The position numbers were made by a program, and so were the translations under genes. DNA of 44,998 nucleotides, taken from the NCBI GenBank assembly GCA_039186015.1, contig JBCDAH010000020.1, positions 1 to 44,998 on the forward strand. The letters run 5' to 3'. This DNA is from JBCBWG01 sp039186015. Its GTDB lineage: Bacteria; Pseudomonadota; Alphaproteobacteria; Rhizobiales; Hyphomicrobiaceae. Under the pieces are notes generated by a model, which searched no databases, had not been told where the DNA came from, and was given only the letters and a program-made list of their open reading frames with translations. Positions 6,388 through 12,803 of the stretch are shown here, piece by piece. Positions within the stretch are counted from its first letter, which is position 1. Each line of letters opens with the position of its first letter.

Positions 6388-8621
6388 CGTCGATTGTCGA
6401 TCGCGTCGCGCCAGAAGACCAGCCGCCTGGCGGGGGCAAGGCCGCGACCACGTCCGCTGACCGTGCAGCATGTCCGGCGATCGTTCTGACCGTTGAGAAC
6501 ATGCACTGCGGCGGTTGCATGCGGAAGGTTGAGGCGGCGTTGTCTGCCGTCTCCGGGGTTTCTGCCGCGCGCGCGAACCTGTCGGCCAGGCGCGTGACCG
6601 TCGTACCGGATGGACCGGACGTTTCACCGCATGGTCTCATAGAAGCGCTGGCGGCCGCCGGCTTCAAGGCCGGAGAAGTGCGCGGAACGGCAGAGGACGC
6701 CGGGCGGTCGGCCGAGCGTGATCTGCTGTATCGTTTGGCTGTTGCCGGCTTTGCGTCGGCAAATGTGATGCTGCTTTCGGTTTCGGTTTGGTCAGGCGAG
6801 GCCGGCGGTGACATGAGCCCTGCGGTTAAGGCTCTGTTTCACTGGCTGTCAGCAATGGTGGCTTTGCCGGCGGTGGTTTACGCTGGCCAGCCGTTTTTCA
6901 AGTTCGCTGTCTCTGCGCTTGCAGCCGGGCGCCTGAACATGGACGTGCCGATTTCCCTTGGCGTTTTGCTTGCGGCCGGGATGAGCCTCTATCTGACGCT
7001 GGCTGGCGACGGTCACATCTATTTCGATGCGGCCGTTATGTTGCTGTTCTTCCTATTGATCGGCCGCTTTCTCGACATGCGGATGCGGGTTCGGGCTGCC
7101 GGCGCTGCATCGAACCTGCTCGCGCTGCGGGCCTTGTCCGCTGATGTCGTCGATCAAGACGGCACGGTGCGTCGCCTACCTGCGCATGCCCTCCAGCCGG
7201 GAATGGAAATCCAAGTTGCTCCCGGTGAGCGGATTGCGGTCGATGGCACAATTGTTGTTGGTGCCAGCGACATCGACAACAGCCTCATCACAGGGGAAAG
7301 CACACCGCAGGTTAGCGAGGTCGGCGATCAGGTCTTCGCCGGCGCTGTGAATATGTCAGGGCGGATTGTCGTGCGTGCCGAGGCCATCGAACAGAACACG
7401 CTGTTGGCCGAAATCGCCCGCCTGATGATTGCTGCTGAGCAAGGACGCGGCCAGTATGTCCGCTTGGCAGACCGGGCCGCGCGGATCTATGCGCCCGGAG
7501 TTCATCTGCTTGGTGCGGCGACGTTCGTGGGTTGGATGATGATTGGCGCCGGCTGGGTGCCAGCAATGACGACTGCCATCGCCGTTCTGATCATCACATG
7601 TCCATGTGCGCTTGCGCTCGCCGTTCCGGCCGTCCAGGTGGCAGCGACCAGCCGCCTCTTCGAACGCGGGGTGCTCGTCAAAGCCGCTGATGGTCTGGAG
7701 CGATTGGCCGAGTGTGATACGATTGTTTTCGATAAGACGGGAACTCTGACCTCAGGTGAGCCGCGCTTGCAGGTCCTTGATGATCATGCGCGGCGTTGGC
7801 TCGGGCCGGCCGCATCCCTGGCGATCACCAGCAGACATCCCTATGCGCGGGCTCTGGTTACGGCGGCGGAAGCCGAGGGCCTGAGAATTGAAGCTGTTGA
7901 CGGCGTTGAGGAGTTGCCGGGCCGCGGGTTGCGCTGTCAGCAAGATGGCGCCGAAGTCCGGCTGGGGTCCGGACCGTTTTGTGGCGTGCCTGATGGCGCG
8001 CGTGGGGATAAGGCAGCGCTTTGGTTCAAGCTTGGCGATGCTGACGCGGTCCCCTTCATCTTTGTCGACGCGATCAAGTCCGATGCTTTGGAAACCGTTG
8101 ATCGGCTGCGGGCGGCAGGCTTCGCCATAGAGCTTCTGTCCGGTGATCGCGGCGCGGCCGTCGCGGATGTTGCGCAGTCGCTTGGCATTGGAGAGTGGCG
8201 GGCGCGGTGTTCTCCGACCGACAAGGTCGCGCGGCTCGCGGAGTTGAAAGAGGCCGGAAAGACCGTTTTGATGGTCGGGGACGGTTTGAACGACGCGCCG
8301 GCGCTTGCCGCCGGCCATGCGTCCATGTCACCGTCCGAGGCTGCGGATATCTCGCAAACATCTGCGGATTTCGTTTTCCAGGGCGGACGACTTGCGCCGA
8401 TACACGAGGCGCTGGCCGTTGCGCATGAATCCCGGCGCATGGCCCTGCAGAACTTCGAGATCGCGCTGGCCTATAATATGGTATTCGTCCCAATGGCGGT
8501 TGTCGGCTGGGTCACGCCGCTGATCGCCGCGATTGCCATGTCGGCGTCGTCAATTGCGGTTACGGCCAATGCCGTGCGTTTGCGGAGCCGGTCGCTGGAG
8601 GCGTCCCTGACGATACGTTGA
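6372..8621 (+). CDS. ccoI: Copper-translocating P1B-type ATPase CcoI (FixI)
   Basis: P-type ATPase of 749 aa that exports copper for assembly of the CuB centre of cbb3 oxidase. Domains in order: heavy-metal-associated domain with MHCGGC (Cys46, Cys49), about eight transmembrane helices, ITGES actuator motif, the metal-binding CPC at C410-P411-C412, the phosphorylation motif DKTGT at D454, and the hinge GDGLNDAP near D637. The ATG at 6372 has AAGGAG close upstream and lies inside the end of ccoH. The CPC motif and operon place make the FixI/CcoI assignment firmer than a general CopA. Confidence 0.95.
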   Translation: MAEAVASIVDRVAPEDQPPGGGKAATTSADRAACPAIVLTVENMHCGGCMRKVEAALSAVSGVSAARANLSARRVTVVPDGPDVSPHGLIEALAAAGFKAGEVRGTAEDAGRSAERDLLYRLAVAGFASANVMLLSVSVWSGEAGGDMSPAVKALFHWLSAMVALPAVVYAGQPFFKFAVSALAAGRLNMDVPISLGVLLAAGMSLYLTLAGDGHIYFDAAVMLLFFLLIGRFLDMRMRVRAAGAASNLLALRALSADVVDQDGTVRRLPAHALQPGMEIQVAPGERIAVDGTIVVGASDIDNSLITGESTPQVSEVGDQVFAGAVNMSGRIVVRAEAIEQNTLLAEIARLMIAAEQGRGQYVRLADRAARIYAPGVHLLGAATFVGWMMIGAGWVPAMTTAIAVLIITCPCALALAVPAVQVAATSRLFERGVLVKAADGLERLAECDTIVFDKTGTLTSGEPRLQVLDDHARRWLGPAASLAITSRHPYARALVTAAEAEGLRIEAVDGVEELPGRGLRCQQDGAEVRLGSGPFCGVPDGARGDKAALWFKLGDADAVPFIFVDAIKSDALETVDRLRAAGFAIELLSGDRGAAVADVAQSLGIGEWRARCSPTDKVARLAELKEAGKTVLMVGDGLNDAPALAAGHASMSPSEAADISQTSADFVFQGGRLAPIHEALAVAHESRRMALQNFEIALAYNMVFVPMAVVGWVTPLIAAIAMSASSIAVTANAVRLRSRSLEASLTIR

Positions 8622-8680
8622 CGCTTTAGGAGTGTGCTGTATCTGCTTGCGGATGCATTGTTTGCAAAGGAATGCTCATC

Positions 8681-8830
8681 ATGACCGCACTGGCCTGGTT
8701 GATTCCTGCTGCTCTTGGATTGGGCCTTGTCGGGCTTGCGGCATTTCTATGGGCGATGCGGACGGGACAGTTCGAAGATCTCGAAGGTGCGGCCTGGCGG
8801 GCGCTGGAAGATCGTGATCCCGACTCTTGA
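8681..8830 (+). CDS. ccoS: cbb3 oxidase maturation protein CcoS (FixS)
   Basis: Small membrane protein (49 aa) required for cofactor insertion into cbb3 oxidase. One transmembrane segment (residues 4-24) is followed by FLWAMRTGQFEDLEGAAWR, which holds the family signature W-x-x-x-x-GQF-DLE and the acidic tail. An in-frame ATG at 8672 sits too close to the AAAGGA sequence; the ATG at 8681 has proper spacing. It is the last gene of the maturation unit. Confidence 0.93.
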   Translation: MTALAWLIPAALGLGLVGLAAFLWAMRTGQFEDLEGAAWRALEDRDPDS

Positions 8831-8855
8831 GGTCTCCGGTCCGCCGCGAGCGAAG

Positions 8856-8957
8856 AGTCTTTCGTTTGCGCTGTTCGCTAGTCTTTCGTTGCGCTACCGC
8901 TCGCGACAAGCGCTCGCTACTTGAGCGCGTTTTAGTTTGCGCTGTTCGCACGCTCGC
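8856..8957. repeat. Degenerate direct repeats in the ccoS/DUF2189 intergenic region
   Basis: Three related units of about 24-25 nt begin at 8856, 8880 and 8933. The first two start AGTCTTTCGTT and the first and third share TTTGCGCTGTTCGC. The rest of the gap (to 9111) is also built from GCGAGCG/CGCTCGC-like words. The gap separates convergent genes and contains no convincing ORF. It may serve as a bidirectional transcription end, but no clean hairpin plus T-run is present. Confidence 0.5.
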
Positions 8958-9111
8958 AAGCTCGCGGCTCGAGCGCTGGCTATCCTGAGAGGACGACCCA
9001 GGCCGCGACTGCGGCCCGCCGCGTTGCGGCGCCCCCGCGGAGGCCCGAGCGCAGCGAGGAACAGCCGTGAGCGAAAGCGCGCTAGCGCGAGCGCATACAA
9101 TGTGAGACGCT

Positions 9112-9930
9112 CTAGCGCACGACAATGTCGCGGTAGGCATGCCATGTTGCGTGCGCAATCAACGGAAACGCAAAGACAAGGCCGACAAGCATCGTGGCGA
9201 GGCCAAGGGCAATGAAGCCTGCAATCAACGCGGCCCATAGGGCCATGGCGTGCGGGTTTGCGCGAACCGCCGCATAACTCGTTGCCATTGCTGTTACGGC
9301 GTCGACCTCCTGCTCCAAAAGCATCGGGACGGATACAACCGTCATAACAAAGATGACGGAGGCAATTGCTGCGCCAACTGACGTGCCGACGACCAGGAGG
9401 CCAAGGCCCTGGAGCGTAAACAGCAGAGTCGGGATGAACTGACTTGGCGGCGGGAAACCCGTCGTGCCGATGAACAACATGAACAGAAGAAGCGCGATCT
9501 GAACCCAGACGAAGAATGCAAAGAAAAGGATTGCGCCCATAAAGCTCAGCTGCCCCTTAGCGCGGCTGGCCGCTGCCGCAGCGGTTGAGAGCGACACGGG
9601 CTCTCCAGCTTCGATACGGCGGCTGACATCGTACAACCCAACAGCCACGAACGGACCGAGGATAAGAAATCCACCGCCCAGAGCCAGGATCATGGACTGC
9701 CAGCCGTACTGGAACAGGCCGATCAGAAGCCCGACGGCGATACAGGAGAACGCGGCCCCGTAGGTTAACGAAACGCCGGGATGGCGCCATAAATCCACCC
9801 AGCCGGCGGAGAGCCAGTCCCACGGCGCTTCGAATGCGACACTACGTACCCGCGACGTAGTTGCACCTGGCGGTTCTGTTCCGCCGGCAATCAATTCATA
9901 TTCGTGCATGCGAATTCGTCCGTCGCCCAT
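9112..9930 (-). CDS. DUF2189 family integral membrane protein
   Basis: Protein of 272 aa with about six hydrophobic segments and no catalytic motif. Features resembling DUF2189 are DVSRRIEAGEPVSL after the second or third helix, and SVPMLLEQEVDAVTAMATSYAAV before the last helices. The family is often found near cbb3 oxidase and fnrL genes in alphaproteobacteria, as here; its role is unknown. AAGG precedes the ATG at 9930; the ATG at 9909 (MHEYELI) is an alternative. A consensus FNR box at 9970-9983 lies upstream and fits this gene's promoter better than that of fnrL. Confidence 0.82.
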   Translation of the reverse strand: MGDGRIRMHEYELIAGGTEPPGATTSRVRSVAFEAPWDWLSAGWVDLWRHPGVSLTYGAAFSCIAVGLLIGLFQYGWQSMILALGGGFLILGPFVAVGLYDVSRRIEAGEPVSLSTAAAAASRAKGQLSFMGAILFFAFFVWVQIALLLFMLFIGTTGFPPPSQFIPTLLFTLQGLGLLVVGTSVGAAIASVIFVMTVVSVPMLLEQEVDAVTAMATSYAAVRANPHAMALWAALIAGFIALGLATMLVGLVFAFPLIAHATWHAYRDIVVR

Positions 9931-9969
9931 GGAACCTTGCGACGATCACTGCTATCAGTTTCGAGGTCG

Positions 9970-9983
9970 TTGATCTCAATCAA
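9970..9983. promoter_or_regulatory. Perfect FNR/FixK box between DUF2189 gene and fnrL
   Basis: The sequence TTGATCTCAATCAA matches the FNR consensus TTGAT-N4-ATCAA at every fixed position. If it acts as a class II site (-41.5), transcription of the minus-strand gene would begin near 9935. For fnrL the same geometry would start transcription near 10018, inside the coding sequence, so for that gene the box more likely represses or acts with different spacing. Confidence 0.85.
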
Positions 9984-10009
9984 TTTGCCACCTGGGTCGG
10001 GAGGTTGAC

Positions 10010-10762
10010 GTGCTCAGTGCGATCAGCTGCGATACATGCGCGATCCGGCATCGTGCCCTCTGCGGCGTGCTATCGGCGGAAGAGATACAGAAGATCAACG
10101 CGATTGCCTTTCGGCGGACATTCGCGCCGAATGAGATGATCCTGACCGACCGTGAGACACCGGAGTTTTTCGGCAATATCATCAGTGGCGTTGTGAAGCT
10201 GTCTAAGATGATGGCGGACGGGCGCCAGCAGATCGTCGGGCTTCAGTTCGCCTCGGACTTCATCGGGCGGCCGTTTGCGACGCGGAATCCTTTTTTTGCG
10301 GAGGCTGCGTCTGAGGTTGTCTTATGTTGCTTCCGCAAGAAACAGTTCGAGGATCTGGTGCGCGAGATGCCGGATCTGGAGCATCGGATGTTCCAACATA
10401 CGCTTGATGAACTTGATGCCGCTCGGGCCTGGATGGTGTTGTTGGGGCGAAAATCGGCCGAGGAACGGATTGCGAGCTTCATAAATCTCGTCGTCGAGCG
10501 CGCCCAGGCGTCTGCCGGATGTCAGTCGAACTTTATGCCTGATGCCGGCGCGGCAGATCTTCGGATAGAGCTGCCGCTCACACGCGCGGAGATTGCCGAT
10601 TACCTGGGGCTGACAATTGAGACCGTCAGCCGTCAGTTCACACGGTTGAAATCACGCGGCATCATCGACACTGCTAAGGGGCGCCAGATTCTGGTTCATG
10701 ACGTGGGTGTGTTGCGCGACGTCGCAGGCGAGGAAGACCCGGTTAATCTCGGCCTTGAGTAA
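10010..10762 (+). CDS. fnrL: FNR/CRP-family oxygen-responsive regulator (FnrL-like)
   Basis: Transcription factor of 250 aa. The N-terminus has cysteines in a C-X2-C-X7-C pattern (C7, C10, C18), and a Cys pair at 106-107 can supply the fourth ligand of an oxygen-labile [4Fe-4S] cluster. A cyclic-nucleotide-like beta-barrel follows, then a dimerisation helix (LEHRMFQHTLDELDAARAW). The helix-turn-helix at about residues 188-215 contains ETVSRQFTRLKSRGII; the E--SR recognition residues read TTGAT half sites. The start is a GTG with GGGAGG upstream. It presumably controls the boxes at 360, 4022 and 9970. The N-terminal Cys motif argues for FnrL rather than FixK. Confidence 0.92.
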   Translation: MLSAISCDTCAIRHRALCGVLSAEEIQKINAIAFRRTFAPNEMILTDRETPEFFGNIISGVVKLSKMMADGRQQIVGLQFASDFIGRPFATRNPFFAEAASEVVLCCFRKKQFEDLVREMPDLEHRMFQHTLDELDAARAWMVLLGRKSAEERIASFINLVVERAQASAGCQSNFMPDAGAADLRIELPLTRAEIADYLGLTIETVSRQFTRLKSRGIIDTAKGRQILVHDVGVLRDVAGEEDPVNLGLE

Positions 10763-10810
10763 GGTGAGCTGATTTTCCGCACTCTAACTTATATTTTTTA
10801 AGCTCGAGTC

Positions 10811-10860
10811 TTTCAGATTGAGCCGGAACCATCCCACACCCCAGGCTTTCGCTCTTCCTG
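10811..10860 (+). repeat. 50-nt dispersed repeat, copy A
   Basis: Identical at 43 of 50 positions, without gaps, to 42635-42684 (copy B). Shared blocks include TTTCAGATT, CCACACCCCAG and TCTTCCTG. The copy lies 48 nt after the fnrL stop codon. The 303-nt gap 10763-11065 otherwise holds an inverted repeat (10936-10957) and an AT-rich stretch with a tandem ACAATTAT word at 10974 and 10984. I see no convincing gene there. Confidence 0.65.
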
Positions 10861-10935
10861 CCCGGCTCAGTGAATCAGGAACGGAGTGTCGGCCGGCGAA
10901 GTGATTCGGCTGATGGCGAAAATGAACCAGACGAG

Positions 10936-10957
10936 CGCAACACGCGATCGTGTTGCG
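10936..10957. repeat. Inverted repeat (hairpin) between fnrL and the 11066 gene
   Basis: Perfect 9-bp arms CGCAACACG and CGTGTTGCG flank a CGAT tetranucleotide. It is not followed by a T-run, so it is more likely an operator or an mRNA hairpin than a rho-independent terminator. It lies about 110 nt upstream of the gene at 11066. Confidence 0.5.
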
Positions 10958-11065
10958 AAGTTGCGAGCAATGAACAATTATTCACAATTATGACGCGAAT
11001 CAATGCTTTGCTCATTGTGGAAATCTTTTTGCTCGGATCCGCAATAGGGTGGCTTGGTTTCTGTC

Positions 11066-11395
11066 ATGGCTCAGATTTTTGCGGTGAAGTTGGTGGTCGC
11101 TCGCTTTAGTGTTGCGGTCCTGTTCCTCGTGCTGGCTCTTACTCAGCCGGCGCGAGCAGAAAATCCGACCCTCAGGTATTACAATGCGGTGCCAATCGGC
11201 CAGTGGGTTGGTATGACCCCTGCGCAAAAGGCGTCTCTCTCGGCCATGATTGCAGGGTCATCGAACAAATACATCACGCTCCCCCTGATGGGATGCATGG
11301 GTGACTTCGCACGGGATCCGCAATTCGAGATGCTCTCCGTTCGAACTGCTCTGATCGTCTGCAATATCCTGGTGCGCCGTGGCCCGATGAGTTGA
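11066..11395 (+). CDS. Small exported protein of unknown function
   Basis: Protein of 109 aa. The N-terminal 29 residues form a plausible Sec signal peptide with a hydrophobic core (VAVLFLVLALT) and an ARA cleavage site before ENPTLRYY. The mature part of about 80 aa contains two Cys (in GCMGD and VCNIL) that could form a disulfide. The ATG at 11066 is preferred to a TTG at 11054; the ribosome-binding site is poor. No family is recognised. It converges with the MerR gene at 11426. Confidence 0.6.
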   Translation: MAQIFAVKLVVARFSVAVLFLVLALTQPARAENPTLRYYNAVPIGQWVGMTPAQKASLSAMIAGSSNKYITLPLMGCMGDFARDPQFEMLSVRTALIVCNILVRRGPMS

Positions 11396-11425
11396 CGTCA
11401 CTGTCGGCATCGTTTGGCCGCGCGC

Positions 11426-11827
11426 TCATACCGGGGTTGTTGCATCTCCGGACAGTTCGTCGATGATCGGGCAATCGGGCCGGGAATCTCCATTGCAACT
11501 GTCAATGAGATGGCGGAGCGCCCGTGCCATACCCTCGAGTTCACGGCGTTTGCGCTCAATCTCGGCAAGGTGCGTCTTGGCGATTGCCTTCACGTCCGCA
11601 CTGGCGCGAGAGCGGTCTGAGTAGAGGATGAGAAGCTTGCGGCAGGTTTCAATGTCAAAGCCGAGGTCCCGCGCGCGATGGATAAATGCGAGGCGGTGGA
11701 CGTCCTCAACGCTGTAGTCTCGAAATCCGTTTTCGCGGCGCCCCGGTACCACGAGGCCGATTTCCTCGTAGTAGCGGACTGTCTTTGCCGTTAGCCCGGA
11801 TTTCTCTGCGGCGGAACCAATGTTCAC
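11426..11827 (-). CDS. MerR-family copper-type regulator (CueR/HmrR-like)
   Basis: Protein of 133 aa with the MerR N-terminal HTH (AAEKSGLTAKTVRYYEEIGLV...FRDYSVEDVHRLAFI), a long dimerisation helix and the metal loop C111-NGDSRPD-C119. The C-X7-C spacing is that of Cu(I)-sensing CueR/HmrR. The GTG start at 11827 is chosen because GGAG lies 8 bases upstream and the protein then begins MNIGSAAEKSG as in the family. CueR-type proteins activate copper exporters; no typical target promoter was identified nearby. The amidoligase operon ends 97 nt upstream, so read-through from it is possible. Confidence 0.88.
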   Translation of the reverse strand: MNIGSAAEKSGLTAKTVRYYEEIGLVVPGRRENGFRDYSVEDVHRLAFIHRARDLGFDIETCRKLLILYSDRSRASADVKAIAKTHLAEIERKRRELEGMARALRHLIDSCNGDSRPDCPIIDELSGDATTPV

Positions 11828-11923
11828 GATATGCACTCCACAACTCGCCGATCCGTGCGTCGACACCGGACAACGCAACCGCAATCGAGCGTCTGAGAGG
11901 CCTGTGAACGACCGGCGGTGCGG

Positions 11924-12799
11924 CTACAGCGGCGTAACGTCTACAGCGACGGCGACAGAATGCGCGCCCCCACCCAGAAGCACGCCGGATATCGGGCTGA
12001 CGTCATCAAAGTCGCGTCCGTAGGCGACAGTTATGTGGTCTGGTGAGTTTACAAGATTGTTGGTCGGGTCAAAGTCCACCCAACCGGTTTCAGGCGCCCA
12101 GACAGACACCCAAGCGTGAGATGCATCCGACCCGGCGAGCTTTTCAGACCCGTCAGGAGGATGAGTTCGAATATAGCCGCTTACGTAGCGGGCCGGCAGT
12201 CCAAACGCCCGCAGCGCTGAAATCTGAAGATGCGCGAAATCCTGACAGACACCGGACTTTTGGGCGATTACCTGGTCGACAGGGGTCGACACATCGGTGG
12301 TCGCATTATCAAACCTGAATTCGGTATAGATCCGCTTCATAAGGGCATCGGCCGCCACAAGAACCGGCATGCCTTGCTGAAAGCTATCACGGGCAAACTC
12401 CAGCACCGTCGCGGTGGGGGCCGTGTAGCGTGATCGACATGCAAAATCGAGAACGGATCTGTCGAGGCCTTGCGCGGCGGTGACTTTGCGTTCCGCAATA
12501 TCTTCCCACCGCGTCGTGGCCGCGAGGTCGGGTGCCGCGACGGCATCGACTTTGATGCCGCTCCGTGCGGTTACCGAGAATTCCCGATGGTCTTCATCAA
12601 GCGTGATGTGGACGGACGGATTTCCGAAGTAATCGTTACGCTTTTGTTGTGATGTCGGCGTTGGCTCGATAACGATGCTGTGGCGTTCGACATCCTGATG
12701 CGTCACCGAACGTGGTGTGAGATGCAACAAATGATGCGACTGTATAACTGGCGAGCTATACGAATAGGTCGTCCGGTGTAAGATCGAATACGTCGGCAT
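11924..12799 (-). CDS. Transglutaminase-like cysteine peptidase family protein
   Basis: Protein of 291 aa of the bacterial transglutaminase-like family with the usual N-terminal beta domain (YSILHRTTYSYSSPV...HHLLHLTPR). The catalytic triad is visible: C185 in GVCQDFAH, H228 in SHAWVSVW and D244 in DFDPTNN. It has no signal peptide. It is the last gene of the five-gene minus-strand operon, starting 4 nt after the stop of the preceding gene. In such operons these proteins are proposed to hydrolyse or transfer peptide or isopeptide bonds formed by the ATP-grasp partners; the substrate is unknown. Confidence 0.9.
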   Translation of the reverse strand: MPTYSILHRTTYSYSSPVIQSHHLLHLTPRSVTHQDVERHSIVIEPTPTSQQKRNDYFGNPSVHITLDEDHREFSVTARSGIKVDAVAAPDLAATTRWEDIAERKVTAAQGLDRSVLDFACRSRYTAPTATVLEFARDSFQQGMPVLVAADALMKRIYTEFRFDNATTDVSTPVDQVIAQKSGVCQDFAHLQISALRAFGLPARYVSGYIRTHPPDGSEKLAGSDASHAWVSVWAPETGWVDFDPTNNLVNSPDHITVAYGRDFDDVSPISGVLLGGGAHSVAVAVDVTPL

Positions 12800-12803
12800 G
12801 GGC

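Noticed and set aside
6302..6814. Minus-strand frame opposite ccoI and similar long antisense frames across the cco and ATP-grasp genes
   Set aside because: They mirror high-GC third-position bias of the genuine genes and have no recognisable motif or ribosome-binding site.
10870..11109. 79-codon plus frame between fnrL and the 11066 gene
   Set aside because: Polar, unusual composition, no ribosome-binding site; overlaps the repeat and hairpin elements and the start of a better candidate.
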